Origin: Pseudomonas sp. BSw22131
Lineage (GTDB): Bacteria > Pseudomonadota > Gammaproteobacteria > Pseudomonadales > Pseudomonadaceae
NCBI RefSeq assembly: GCF_026810445.1
Contig: NZ_CP113949.1
Span: forward strand, 2,790,001 to 2,854,000
Length of the DNA: 64,000 nt
Direction: 5' to 3'
Within the stretch, counting starts at the first letter, position 1. Each line of letters starts with the position of its first letter. Below are positions 26,967 through 36,118 of this stretch, one piece after another. A program made the position numbers and the translations under genes. Below the pieces are notes generated by a model. The model was not told where the DNA came from, did not search any database, and saw nothing but the letters and a program-made list of their open reading frames with translations.

Positions 26967-28202
26967 TTAGCCCTTAGCCCCACCTTGCCCGATCTGCCAC
27001 ACGTAAGGCGGCTCGGTGCCGTTGATGCTCCAGTCGCCGACGATTCTGGCTTTGTAGATAAGCGGGTTGTGCGAGGCGACGGTGCGTGCATTGCGCCAGT
27101 GCCGATCCAGCGCTTTGTTGAGACTGATCCCGGACGCACCCAGCGCGTTGAACAGGTCGGTTGCGGCCCGCAGGATGAGATCGGAAACGATCACCTGCGC
27201 CTGGGACGTTTGTATTTCTGCAGCGATATTGGCAGCACGCTCACGGGCGGCGTCGCCCGAAAAACGCGCTTCGTACGCCTGTTGCAACGGCCGGGCGCTG
27301 CGCAGTGTCGTTGCCTGGGCGGCATAGACCTGCGCCGAAATCTGGCCCACCACCTGTTGAATCTGAGCATCGGCACTGACTGTCGGGGCGTTGCCATGGC
27401 TGTAGACGCGGGTGCGATCACGGATCTGCTGCGAGATGTCACGCTCGATTGCCCGGCCAGTCCCCGCCAGCACCGCGAGTAGCACCAACTGATAAAAGGC
27501 CGTCTGGTACTTGAAGCGGTCTTCGAACGGGATCAGGTGCGCGGCCGGCACAGGCACACGGTCGAACACCGATGTGCCGCTGCCGGTGGTGCGTTGGCCG
27601 AAGCCGTCCCAGTCATCGCGCTGGCTGACACCGGGATGGTGCGCGTCGACCACTGCGATCACGTCTGCGCCGTTGTCGGAGCGCTGGGCATACACATCAA
27701 TCCAGTCAGCGAAAATGCTGCCTGTGCTGTAGTACTTTTTGCCGCTGAGCAAAAATCCGGCACCGTCCGGTGTGGCTTTGGTGATGACTTCCCCGAGCTT
27801 GACGTTGCCGACCTCGGTCCAGCCGTTACCTACCAGTTCCCCGGCGACGAAGCGCGCGAACCATTGGCTGCGTTCTTCGCTTGGCGGCGCGTTGAGGCGG
27901 TCTTCTACAAACGCAAAGTGCCCGCGCAACGATTGGGGAATGTTGGAATCCGCTTCGGCCAGTTCAATCAACAGCTCGAACAGTTGCTCGACCGAAGCAC
28001 CCGCGCCGCCATATTCAACAGGCACGCGCACTGCGCCGAAGCCCGCCTGCTTCAGCCATTTGATCTGCTCGTACGGCAGCGAGCGCGCCTGTTCGCGCTC
28101 AACGGTGCCTGCTGCGATCTGCTGGAACAGCGGCCGAAAACGGTTGGCGAGTGTCTCGTAATCGGTACCCAGGGACAGCGGGTTGAGAGAGGTATCAGGC
28201 AT
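26967..28202 (-). CDS. Acyl-CoA-dehydrogenase-like flavin monooxygenase (DszC/SfnC type)
   Basis: A 411-residue protein with the acyl-CoA dehydrogenase fold: an N-terminal helical domain (LPYEQIKWLKQAGFGAVRVP, EYGGAGAS), a middle beta domain (NGWTEVGN, LSGKKYYSTGS) and a C-terminal helical bundle (ADAQIQQVVGQISAQVYAAQ; DLFNALGASG). The catalytic Glu region of true dehydrogenases is not evident, as in DszC/SfnC-like FMNH2-dependent monooxygenases. It is divergent from sfnG, and both probably serve use of organosulfur compounds under sulfate limitation. The exact substrate is inferred from this neighbour. Confidence 0.75.
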   Translation of the reverse strand: MPDTSLNPLSLGTDYETLANRFRPLFQQIAAGTVEREQARSLPYEQIKWLKQAGFGAVRVPVEYGGAGASVEQLFELLIELAEADSNIPQSLRGHFAFVEDRLNAPPSEERSQWFARFVAGELVGNGWTEVGNVKLGEVITKATPDGAGFLLSGKKYYSTGSIFADWIDVYAQRSDNGADVIAVVDAHHPGVSQRDDWDGFGQRTTGSGTSVFDRVPVPAAHLIPFEDRFKYQTAFYQLVLLAVLAGTGRAIERDISQQIRDRTRVYSHGNAPTVSADAQIQQVVGQISAQVYAAQATTLRSARPLQQAYEARFSGDAARERAANIAAEIQTSQAQVIVSDLILRAATDLFNALGASGISLNKALDRHWRNARTVASHNPLIYKARIVGDWSINGTEPPYVWQIGQGGAKG

Positions 28203-28512
28203 CGTGATTTCCTGTCAGTGGCAACGACCGCCGGACTCGACGGCGCATGAGTGTCTGGCGAGATTGCACACTCTGTGCCTAAACGTAGCTGACTGATTTA
28301 CAGGGAGTCCTGCCTCGCAAGCAGACTGACAAGTGTTGCCCGTTCAACAGCGCTGCTGGTTTGCTGGCTCCAGCGACACAACCGGCGACATACCGAAATC
28401 CTTGCCTGAAGTGTTTGCCGGGCAACAGGTGTTCAGCAAAAGCGCTGCGCGCCAAGTCATATATCCGACCGACTAAAACTGATAACCGTTTGAAATAAAT
28501 ACACATATTGGT

Positions 28513-28530
28513 TTGGCACAGTTGCTGCAA
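28513..28530 (+). promoter_or_regulatory. Sigma-54 (-24/-12) promoter of sfnG
   Basis: TTGGCACAGTTGCTGCAA keeps the invariant GG (28515-28516) and GC (28527-28528) with exactly 10 bp between them, and matches TGGCAC-N5-TTGCA with one mismatch. It lies 78 bp before sfnG. The known regulator of sfnG, SfnR, is a sigma-54 enhancer-binding protein, which agrees. The rest of the 406-bp intergenic region 28203-28608 shows no gene. Confidence 0.75.
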
Positions 28531-28608
28531 TTTCTCCAGCAAGCAGGGGAGTACACGCACTTGGCGGCCACGCCGGGCGGCTCGCTTGCTCTGAACGGAG
28601 ATCGATAG

Positions 28609-29715
28609 ATGAGTCAGCACGTAATCAAATTCGCTTACTGGGTGCCTAACGTCAGCGGTGGCCTTGTGGTCAGCAAGATCGAGCAGCGCACTCATTGGGG
28701 CATCGAGTACAACCGCACACTGGCGCAGATTGCCGAGCGCTCGGGCTTCGAATACGCCCTGACACAGATTCGCTTCACCGCCGGTTACGGCGCAGACAAC
28801 CAGCATGAATCGGTTGCGTTCAGTCACGCGCTGCTCGCTGCAACCGACAAGCTCAAAGTGATCGCCGCGATTCTGCCGGGGCCGTGGACGCCTGCCGTCG
28901 TGGCCAAGCAACTGGCGACCATTGACCAACTGACGGCCGGACGCGTGGCCATCAACATCGTCAGCGGCTGGTTCAAGGGCGAATTCCAGGCGATTGGCGA
29001 ACCATGGCTTGAACACGATGAGCGCTATCGTCGCTCGGAAGAATTCATTCAGGCGCTCAAAGGCATCTGGACCACCGATAACTTCACCTTCAAGGGCGAC
29101 TTCTACCGCTTCCACGATTACACCCTGCGGCCCAAGCCCATTCAGCAACCGCACCCGGAAATCTTTCAGGGCGGCAGTTCCCGTGCGGCACGGGACATGG
29201 CCGCACGCGTTTCCGACTGGTACTTCACCAACGGCAACACGGTGGAAGGCATAAAGGCTCAGGTGGATGACATCCGCGCCAAAGCCGCCGCCAACGGTCA
29301 CTCTGTGAGGATCGGCGTTAACGCATTTATCATCGCCCGGGAAACCGAGGAAGAGGCCCGCGCGGTGCTGCAAGAGATCATCGACAAAGCCGACCCCGAA
29401 GCCGTGAATGCTTTCGGTGATGCTGCCAAACAAGCCGGCAAGGCCAGCCCGGAAGGCGAAGGCAACTGGGCAAAATCGACGTTTGCCGATCTGGTGCAAT
29501 ACAACGACGGTTTCAAGACCAACCTCATCGGCACACCCAGGCAAATTGCCGAACGTATCGTGGCGCTAAAAGCCGTGGGCGTTGATTTGGTGTTGTCTGC
29601 GTTTTTGCACTTTCAGGAAGAAGTCGAATACTTCGGCCAGCACGTCCTGCCGCTGGTGCGTGAACTGGAAGCAACGCGCCAGACTGTCGATGTCACCGCG
29701 ACCGAAATCGCCTGA
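28609..29715 (+). CDS. sfnG: FMNH2-dependent dimethylsulfone monooxygenase
   Basis: A 368-residue bacterial-luciferase-like TIM-barrel monooxygenase. FAYWVPNVSGGLVVSKIEQR, LPGPWTPAVVAKQLATID, GRVAINIVSGWFKGEF, HDERYRRSEEFIQALKGIW and FQGGSSRAARDMAA are characteristic of SfnG and its SsuD relatives, and the length is right. SfnG converts dimethylsulfone to methanesulfinate with FMNH2 and oxygen, feeding sulfur assimilation. The reductase and sfnR are not in the window. Expression is probably sigma-54 dependent (site at 28513). Confidence 0.87.
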   Translation: MSQHVIKFAYWVPNVSGGLVVSKIEQRTHWGIEYNRTLAQIAERSGFEYALTQIRFTAGYGADNQHESVAFSHALLAATDKLKVIAAILPGPWTPAVVAKQLATIDQLTAGRVAINIVSGWFKGEFQAIGEPWLEHDERYRRSEEFIQALKGIWTTDNFTFKGDFYRFHDYTLRPKPIQQPHPEIFQGGSSRAARDMAARVSDWYFTNGNTVEGIKAQVDDIRAKAAANGHSVRIGVNAFIIARETEEEARAVLQEIIDKADPEAVNAFGDAAKQAGKASPEGEGNWAKSTFADLVQYNDGFKTNLIGTPRQIAERIVALKAVGVDLVLSAFLHFQEEVEYFGQHVLPLVRELEATRQTVDVTATEIA

Positions 29716-29754
29716 AGCCTGGCAAGAGCGTGAAGCCTGGAGCCAGAAGCCAGG

Positions 29755-29800
29755 CTGCCCACCATCGCCCCGCGCATTTGGCGCAAGGGCAGGTGGGCAG
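29755..29800. other. Long hairpin between convergent genes
   Basis: CTGCCCACC (29755-29763) pairs perfectly with GGTGGGCAG (29792-29800) around a GC-rich loop, between the ends of sfnG and the SDR gene. There is no clear T run, so its role as a bidirectional terminator is uncertain. Confidence 0.3.
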
Positions 29801-29808
29801 CGCGGTCG

Positions 29809-30582
29809 TCAGCTCATCCAGTTGCCGCCATCTACGTTGTAGGTTTGCGCCACGATGTAATCGCTCTCTTGAGAGGCCAGGAAAATCGCCATTCCGGCCA
29901 GGTCTTCGGCGGTCCCCATGCGGCCATACGGCACCTCCTGGCCGACGAGTTTCTTCTTCTCCCCAAGCGGGCGATTTTCATGTTTGGCGAACAACGCGTC
30001 CACGCCGTCCCAGTGCTCGCCATCCACAACCCCCGGGGCAATCGCATTGACGTTGATCTTGTGCTTGATGAGGTTCAAACCCGCAGACTGGGTCAGGCTG
30101 ATCACCGCTGCTTTGGTTGCGCAGTAAACACCCACTAACGCCTCGCCACGACGCCCGGCCTGGCTCGCCATGTTGATGATCTTGCCGCCGTGCCCCTGAG
30201 CGATCATTTGCCGGGCTGCGGCCTGCAGGGTGAACAACGTGCCCGCGACGTTGATCGAGAACAGCCGTTCGTAGCTTTCGCGGGTGATGTCAGTGATGGG
30301 CGCCAGGTCGAACAGCGCGGCGTTGTTGATCAGGATGTCGAGCTTTGAGGTCTTGGCGACCACCTGAGCAATCGCGGCATCAATCGATGCCTGATCGGTG
30401 ACGTCCATCTTCACCGGATAGGCCTGCGGTCCGAGTTCGTCGGCGGTCGCCTGCGCGCGTGCCAGATCGATGTCGGCAATGGCGACGGTTGCGCCTTCGC
30501 GAATGTAGGCCTCAGCGTACGCGCGCCCGATACCGCGGGCTGAGCCGGTGATCAGGGCGCTTTTTCCATCGAGTCGTTTCAT
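29809..30582 (-). CDS. SDR dehydrogenase, sorbitol/iditol dehydrogenase-like
   Basis: A 257-residue classical SDR with the NAD(P) motif TGSARGIG (12-19), the NNAA motif (LINNAALFDL), a catalytic Ser in NMASQAG and the Y-x-x-x-K motif in VYCATKAAV. The C-terminal part (APGVVDGEHWDGVDALFA) is typical of polyol dehydrogenases such as PolS that oxidise sorbitol to fructose. I chose the ATG at 30582 over the GTG at 30597. It lies about 100 bp downstream of the sugar-alcohol binding protein gene in the same orientation, supporting a polyol role. Confidence 0.78.
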   Translation of the reverse strand: MKRLDGKSALITGSARGIGRAYAEAYIREGATVAIADIDLARAQATADELGPQAYPVKMDVTDQASIDAAIAQVVAKTSKLDILINNAALFDLAPITDITRESYERLFSINVAGTLFTLQAAARQMIAQGHGGKIINMASQAGRRGEALVGVYCATKAAVISLTQSAGLNLIKHKINVNAIAPGVVDGEHWDGVDALFAKHENRPLGEKKKLVGQEVPYGRMGTAEDLAGMAIFLASQESDYIVAQTYNVDGGNWMS

Positions 30583-30683
30583 GTGATGTTCATCCACTCG
30601 GCAAGTAAGGCGATCCGTTGCAAGGGTCGCTTGAGCAAGTTTTGGGTGGCTGCCGCGTGTTGTGCGGCAGCAAGCGCTGGGTG

Positions 30684-31997
30684 TCAGTGCTTGGGATAAC
30701 CGGCGCGCTTCATTTCCCTGAGCGTGGTCGACTGCGCCGAACTCAGTGCTTGCTCCACCGACATCTGGCCGGTGAGGGCTGCTGAAAACAGCTTGCCGAC
30801 GGACGTGCCGATGGCTTGGAACTCAGGAATGGTCACGTATTGAATGCCCACATACGGCACCGGCTTGGCCGAGGGATGAGCCGGGTCCGCGTTCTGCATC
30901 ATTTGCAGCGTTACCTTGGCGAACGGGGCTGCTTTTAAGTACTCATCGCTGTAGGTCGAGGTGCGCGTACCCGGTGGTACGTTGGTGATGCCTTCCTTCT
31001 GCGCGACCAGCTGAATGTAGTCTTTTGAGGTGGCCCAGCTAATGAAGGCGGTGGCGGCTTCCTTGTGTTTGGACGTGGCGGGGATCGCCAGTGACCAGGC
31101 GTACAACCACGAGGCGCCCTTATCGGTGACTTCCACGGGCGCGGGGGCAAAGCCGACACTGTCGACCACCCGGCTCTGCTCCTTGTCAGTGGTGAAGGAG
31201 CCCGCGACGCTGGCGTCCACCCAAATGGCGCATTTGCCGCTGTTGAACAGCGCCAGGGTTTCATTGAAACCGTTGCTTGAAACGCCCGGCGGACCATAGT
31301 GCTTGAGGGTGTTCACGTAGAAGTTGGCCGCCGCCGTCCATTCAGGGCTGGTCAGTTCGGGCTGCCATTGCTCGTCGAACCAGCGCGCGCCAAAGGTGTT
31401 GGCCATCGTCGTCAGCAACGCCATGTTCTCACCCCAACCGGCTTTACCCCGCAGGCACATGCCGTACTGGTCCTTGTCCGGGTGGTGCAGCTTGGCAGCG
31501 AACTCGCCCAGCTGGGTCCAGGTCGGGTGCTCTGGCATGCTCAAACCTGCTTCCTTGAACAGATCCTTGCGGTAATAGGTGACCGTGCTTTCGCCATAGA
31601 AGGGCAGTGCATAGAGCGTGTCATTGACAGACAGGCCCTGACGGACCGAGGGGAAGATGTCGTCGAGGTCATAACTGGCGGGAAGATTTTTCATCGGCTC
31701 CAGCCAGTTCTTCGCCGCCCACAGAGGTGTTTCGTAGGTGCCGATGGTCAGTACGTCGAACTGGCCGCCCTGGGTCGCGATGTCGGTGGTGAGACGTTGG
31801 CGCAGGACGTTTTCTTCGAGCACGACCCAGTTGAGCTTGATGTCCGGGTGTTGCGCTTCAAACACTTTGGACAGCCGCTGCATGCGGATCATGTCGCTGT
31901 TGTTGACGGTTGCAATGGTGATTGTCTCGTCAGCGTGACTGACTAACGCCACCGACAACCCCGCGCACAGAAGCAGCGCTTTAGGCGATATCTTCAT
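30684..31997 (-). CDS. mtlE: Sugar-alcohol (mannitol/sorbitol) ABC transporter substrate-binding protein
   Basis: A 437-residue extracellular solute-binding protein of family 1. A signal peptide is visible (LLLCAGLSVALVSHADE), then ETITIATVNNSDMIRMQRLS, a typical start for mannitol/sorbitol-binding proteins. Start choice: the ATG at 31997 with GAGAGC upstream; the longer frame to 32054 has no signal-like start. Normally permease genes mtlF and mtlG and the ATPase mtlK follow directly. Here the next gene, about 100 bp on, is the SDR, so the importer is incomplete locally. The MtlR-like regulator at 32293 is divergent across a 295-bp intergenic region. Confidence 0.78.
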   Translation of the reverse strand: MKISPKALLLCAGLSVALVSHADETITIATVNNSDMIRMQRLSKVFEAQHPDIKLNWVVLEENVLRQRLTTDIATQGGQFDVLTIGTYETPLWAAKNWLEPMKNLPASYDLDDIFPSVRQGLSVNDTLYALPFYGESTVTYYRKDLFKEAGLSMPEHPTWTQLGEFAAKLHHPDKDQYGMCLRGKAGWGENMALLTTMANTFGARWFDEQWQPELTSPEWTAAANFYVNTLKHYGPPGVSSNGFNETLALFNSGKCAIWVDASVAGSFTTDKEQSRVVDSVGFAPAPVEVTDKGASWLYAWSLAIPATSKHKEAATAFISWATSKDYIQLVAQKEGITNVPPGTRTSTYSDEYLKAAPFAKVTLQMMQNADPAHPSAKPVPYVGIQYVTIPEFQAIGTSVGKLFSAALTGQMSVEQALSSAQSTTLREMKRAGYPKH

Positions 31998-32292
31998 GGA
32001 AGCTCTCCACTCCACGCCAACCGGCGCAGACCTTTTATTGTTGTTGTAAGCCACTGTCGGGCAAATGCGAACATCGGTGCAGTGGCGTGCCGAGGTGATT
32101 ACATCAGCTCACCTGCACCGCAACAAACGCGTTGCGCATCGCGCACTGATACTTTTTTGTCCACTCGGGGAGAGGGTGCCTGCGGTTAAAAAAGTATCAG
32201 CGCCTTGCAGCGCTGGTGTTTGAGAGCGACCAATCGGCGAGGTATCGTGCGAGCCGGCGAACACGCATATAACGATAAAAAAGGTGCAGATC

Positions 32293-33228
32293 ATGTCGGA
32301 CAGGCGCACGGCCCTTTTTGAGCAACTGCCGGCGGAGCTGGAAATCATTCTGCCGCTGCCAGAGCAAAGCTTTCGCTGGTATGAGCATGACTATCCATAC
32401 CCGCTTGCGCGCTGGAATCATCACCCGGAGTTTGAAATCCACCTGATCCGTCACGGCAGTGGGAAGTTGCTGGCGGGTGACTACATCGGCGCATTCAGTG
32501 CCGGTCACGTCGCCATGATCGGCCCCGACTTGCCGCACGACTGGATGGGGGATCTGGCGCCGGGTGAATACCTGACCGGCCGCGACGTGGTTCTGCAATT
32601 CGACGGCGCCGCCTTGCTGGCTCTGCGTCAGACGCTGCCTGAACTCGGCGACCTGCACCACCTGTTCGACCGCGCGCGTCGGGGCCTGGAGTTTACCGGC
32701 GAGACGGCAACCCAGGCGGCTGTGCTGCTTGAGTCCATCGGCACCGCGCAAGGCTTGCAGCGCCTGGTGCTATTTCTGCAACTGCTCGACGCACTGATGC
32801 TCGCGCCAGCCGCGCATTCCCATACCCTGGCCAGTGGCTGTTATGCGCCAGCCCTGGACGCAAAGGGTCAGGCACGCATCCACAAGGCGTTCGATTACTT
32901 GCAGCAGGAATTGACCGGGGATGTGCGTCTGTCGGTGATAGCTGAGCGCCTCAACATGAGCGAGCCAGGGTTCTCGCGGTTCTTCAAGCGTGCGACCGGC
33001 CACGGCTTTATCGACCTGATGCGCAAATTAAGGGTGCAACGCGCGTGTCGCCTGTTAACCCAGACAAAGATGTCGGTCGCTGATGTGTGCTTTGAAGTGG
33101 GTTACGGCAATCTTTCAAACTTCAATCGACACTTTCTGGTTGAAATGAAGCAGACACCAAGTGATTACAGACGTGTCGCAGCGAGAAAGGCCGCCGGGAG
33201 CAAAGCCGTAATGCCCGTAGATGGTTGA
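32293..33228 (+). CDS. mtlR: AraC-family regulator of mannitol/sorbitol use (MtlR-like)
   Basis: A 311-residue protein with an N-terminal cupin-like sensing domain (HHPEFEIHLIRHGSGKLLAG; GPDLPHDWMGD) and two C-terminal helix-turn-helix motifs (LSVIAERLNMSEPGFSRFFK; MSVADVCFEVGYGNLSNFNR). MtlR of P. fluorescens has this arrangement and activates the mannitol operon. The ATG at 32293 has AAGGTG upstream and is preferred to the GTG at 32284. Its divergence from the mtlE-like gene supports the name. Confidence 0.75.
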   Translation: MSDRRTALFEQLPAELEIILPLPEQSFRWYEHDYPYPLARWNHHPEFEIHLIRHGSGKLLAGDYIGAFSAGHVAMIGPDLPHDWMGDLAPGEYLTGRDVVLQFDGAALLALRQTLPELGDLHHLFDRARRGLEFTGETATQAAVLLESIGTAQGLQRLVLFLQLLDALMLAPAAHSHTLASGCYAPALDAKGQARIHKAFDYLQQELTGDVRLSVIAERLNMSEPGFSRFFKRATGHGFIDLMRKLRVQRACRLLTQTKMSVADVCFEVGYGNLSNFNRHFLVEMKQTPSDYRRVAARKAAGSKAVMPVDG

Positions 33229-33294
33229 AAACAGACTCATTTGAGTGGGCTTTATTGGTTTTCTGGTGCCAATTAATCATTTTAAACGTGACGC

Positions 33295-33321
33295 AATAGC
33301 GCCAAATTCTCCAGCCGATAT
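33295..33321 (+). promoter_or_regulatory. Weak FliA-type promoter match before the PAS-chemoreceptor pseudogene
   Basis: GCCGATAT at 33314-33321 fits the sigma-28 -10 element well, but the -35 position (AATA, 15 bp upstream) is poor. It is worth listing because better matches precede the other chemoreceptor genes in this window. Confidence 0.3.
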
Positions 33322-33361
33322 CACCTCAATGCGATGGTTTTTGCAACGTTGAGGGCCCGTC

Positions 33362-34016
33362 ATGCTTAATAAGGTCCTTAAAAAACAGCTGGTGGCGCCC
33401 ACGGAAGAAATCGCAAGTTTCAAAGGAATGATTGCAGCACTCGACCGCGCCATGGCAGTGATCGAGTTTGATCTGAATGGCAATATTCTAACGGCCAACA
33501 ATAACTTCCTCGGCACCATGGGTTATCGACTCACCGACATCAAAGGCAAACATCACCGATTGTTTTGCGCGCCGTCGTTGGTCAACAGCAGCGAATACAC
33601 AGACTTCTGGCGCAGGCTCAATGCGGGCGAGTTCTTTACCGGACAGTTCAAGCGCGTTGGCAAGGACGGCCGGACCGTGTGGCTGGAGGGCAGCGACAAC
33701 CCGGTGTATGACGCTGAAGGCAAGTTGTGCAAAGTGGTCAAGTTCGCCAGCGACATCACCGTGCGCGTTGAAAAGTTCGAGGCAGACTCCCTCGGCGCCT
33801 CCCGTGCGTATCACATCTCGGCGGAGACCGAACGCGTCGCGGAGCAGGGCACGCAGGTGATCAACGACACCGCGAGCGAGATGCGCTCCATTGCAGAAAG
33901 CATCGGCGCCTCGGCCCGGTTGGTCGGGCAACTGGGCGATCGCTCAGAGTAGATCACGGCGATCGTCAACACCATTCGCGGCATCGCGGACCAGACCAAC
34001 CTGCTGGCACTTGATC
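33362..34016 (+). pseudogene. PAS-domain methyl-accepting chemotaxis protein, truncated
   Basis: The intact part (196 residues) is a single PAS domain (VIEFDLNGNILTANNNFLGT, GKHHRLFC, GRTVWLEGSDNPVYD, KVVKFASDIT) followed by the start of an MCP signalling helix. A TAG at 33950-33952 sits where Gln is expected (GDRSE-stop-ITAIVNTIRG). The frame continues to IADQTNLLAL and then leaves homology, so the signalling tip with EAARAGE is missing. The gene is both nonsense-mutated and 3' deleted. Its closest visible relative is the BdlA-like gene at 53068. The product could at most be a free PAS domain. Confidence 0.8.
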
Positions 34017-34075
34017 TGACGGGAACCGGCAGTAAATCCATCCGCCTCGGTATGACCGATGCACTGCGGTGACTG

Positions 34076-34198
34076 ATGTAGGAGCGCTTTGCGCTCGATC
34101 GCCGGCAAGCCGGGCTCCCACGCCCTGTGGGCAGAAGCAAAGCAGCCTGAGGTCAATGCCCGATGCCACTTGTTGGAGGCTTGCCCGCGAAGGGGTTG
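34076..34198. repeat. REP cluster
   Basis: GTAGGAGCGCTTTGCGCTCGA, CGCCGGCAAGCCGGGCTCCC and TTGGAGGCTTGCCCGCGAAG are REP-type palindromes. They fill most of the gap 34017-34397; nothing else was seen there except the leader of the lipoprotein gene. Confidence 0.65.
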
Positions 34199-34397
34199 TG
34201 TCAGAGGGTAGATCAGCTGCATGAACCCAAGCCTCCTCGCGCAAGCCTTGCTCCAACAAGCTGCGCCACTCGCTCTAACAAGGCTGCGCCAAACGCTGCA
34301 CATCTCTGTAAGCGCCATCCTGAAACAAGACTCAGTGAACTTACTTCAACGGCCTTGGCTCGAAGCTAACTCACAGATTTCTATAGAGGATTTACCC

Positions 34398-34658
34398 GTG
34401 CGCAGAATTCTATTGTCTACGCTGATGCTGGTCGGCTCACTCGGCCTGGCAGCTTGCGACTCCAAGTCCGAAGACAAGGCTCAACAAGCTGAGCATCACG
34501 CCGAACAGGCCCAGGACAACATGAAAGACGCCGCCAAGGAGCAAGCCAAGGCGGATAAAGCTGGGGCCGAGTCCAAGGCAGCCGCTGCCGACGAAGCCAA
34601 GACCTTCGTGCCCACCAGCGAAGTGCCTAAATCCATCGAGACACCCGCCAAAAACTGA
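34398..34658 (+). CDS. Small Ala/Lys-rich lipoprotein
   Basis: An 86-residue product starting at a GTG at 34398, with GAGGA 8 nt upstream. A lipoprotein signal MRRILLSTLMLVGSLGLAAC is visible with a lipobox (LAAC), so Cys20 should be acylated. The mature part is a charged, alanine-rich helix (EHHAEQAQDNMKDAAKEQAK) like a small coiled-coil stress or envelope lipoprotein. Asp follows Cys (CDSKS), a hint of inner-membrane retention by the Lol rule. No specific family was recognised. Confidence 0.7.
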   Translation: MRRILLSTLMLVGSLGLAACDSKSEDKAQQAEHHAEQAQDNMKDAAKEQAKADKAGAESKAAAADEAKTFVPTSEVPKSIETPAKN

Positions 34659-34696
34659 TTCCGCTTGCGGACACAATCTGGCCACCCCGGCGCCTC

Positions 34697-36118
34697 TCAG
34701 TCAGCCAGAAGCTGATGCCCGGCGATCTGTGAATCGCCAGCATCCATAGGTTGATCGAGCGGCACGTCGAGGGTCGCTGTCAGCCCGCCAGCCGGCTCAT
34801 TATCAAGACTGATCGTTCCACCCAGGCGTGTGGCGACGGTCTGCACGATAGTCAACCCCAGCCCGACGCCCTGATCGTTGCCACGGCTGTAAAACCGCTC
34901 GAACAAACGCTTGCGTGCCGCCTCATCGACACCCGGTCCCTGATCGGTCACGCTGAGCACGAAGCGCTGCGCGTCAAACCTCAGGCTGACACTCACAAGT
35001 CCGCCCTCCGGGGAAAAATTCACCGCATTGGTCAGCAGGTTCTGCAGCGCAATGTCGATCGCCGGAAAATCCGTCTCTAGCTGGCGCGCAGGTTCATTGC
35101 ATTCAAAAGACAGCTCGAGCTTTTTGCTCAACACCCACGGCGTCATCTGCGCCAGGCTCTGGCGTATGGCGCCGACCAGATCCGCAGTGGCGTTCTTCAT
35201 CGGCCCGGCGTTAGGCTCCATGCGGGCAATGGTCAGCAGCTGGTTGACCAGCCGGGTCGTGCGGTCTACCCCGATAATCAAGTAATTCAACGACTGCTGC
35301 CGTTGCTCCTCATTGCGCGCTTCCAGCACGTTCTGCGCATGCACCCGCAGCACGGCCAATGGGGTGCGCATCTCATGGGCAGCGTCGGCGATAAAGCGCC
35401 GCTCGCGGCTGAGCACCTCCTGAATTTGCCCCAATAGCCGGTTCAGTGCTGCCTGCATGGGTTCAAGCTCCCCGGGCAGCGGCGCCATCTGCAGCGGTTC
35501 CAGCGAACCGGGATGACGACCGCGCAGCGTGGCGGCAAGGTCAGCCAAAGGCTTGAGGCCCCAGCCAATCGCCAGCCAGATAGCGACCATCAGCAGCAGG
35601 CTGCCGACCAGATTGGGCACCACGGTGTGACGAACGATGCGGTTGACGAGGTCCGAGCGCACATCGTCGCGCTCGCCGACCCAGATCAGCAGGCCGTGTT
35701 CTGCGTCGGTGAGCACGAACGCGCGCCATTGGTGTTTACCCAGATCGGTCACGTTGCTGAAACCGATGGTTTGCGGTGCGTGAGTGAATGTCGGCGCGCT
35801 GGGGGTATGGACAAGTAATTTGCCCTGCAGATCCCACACCTGGAACGCGATTTTGCTCTCATAGGGGTGGCCGTCGACACGGGTCTCGGCCTGGCCCAGC
35901 GCCTGATTGAACGCCTGATACAACTGCGCATGGGCCTCTCGCGCCATCGGCATGCGCATCACCCCTTGCAGCAACCGGGCGTTCTGCGCCAACTGGGCGT
36001 CGTAGACCTCGGCGATTTCGTGGTTGCTGTCATGCACATTGACCAGCGTCAGCAGTAGCAGGCCAGCCGTCACCAAGCCAAGAATAAGCGTCAGCGTACG
36101 GCGACGAATCGAGTTCAA
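34697..36118 (-). CDS. Sensor histidine kinase, QseC/PmrB-like
   Basis: A 473-residue protein. Transmembrane helices lie at about 10-28 and 155-178 with a periplasmic sensor between them. A HAMP-like linker follows, then a HisKA dimerisation helix (RFIADAAHEMRTPLAVLRVH, phospho-His in AAHEMRTP), an N box (LLTNAVNFSPEGG), a G1 box (DQGPGVDEAARKRLFERFY) and a G2 box (GVGLGLTIVQ). All key kinase motifs are present. Its ATG overlaps the response regulator stop by 4 nt, and it is the last gene of the seven-gene operon. The signal sensed is unknown. Confidence 0.87.
   Translation of the reverse strand: MNSIRRRTLTLILGLVTAGLLLLTLVNVHDSNHEIAEVYDAQLAQNARLLQGVMRMPMAREAHAQLYQAFNQALGQAETRVDGHPYESKIAFQVWDLQGKLLVHTPSAPTFTHAPQTIGFSNVTDLGKHQWRAFVLTDAEHGLLIWVGERDDVRSDLVNRIVRHTVVPNLVGSLLLMVAIWLAIGWGLKPLADLAATLRGRHPGSLEPLQMAPLPGELEPMQAALNRLLGQIQEVLSRERRFIADAAHEMRTPLAVLRVHAQNVLEARNEEQRQQSLNYLIIGVDRTTRLVNQLLTIARMEPNAGPMKNATADLVGAIRQSLAQMTPWVLSKKLELSFECNEPARQLETDFPAIDIALQNLLTNAVNFSPEGGLVSVSLRFDAQRFVLSVTDQGPGVDEAARKRLFERFYSRGNDQGVGLGLTIVQTVATRLGGTISLDNEPAGGLTATLDVPLDQPMDAGDSQIAGHQLLAD

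Noticed and set aside
27537..28250. Plus-strand 237-codon frame opposite the flavoprotein gene
   Set aside because: Antisense shadow of a clear acyl-CoA-dehydrogenase-family gene.
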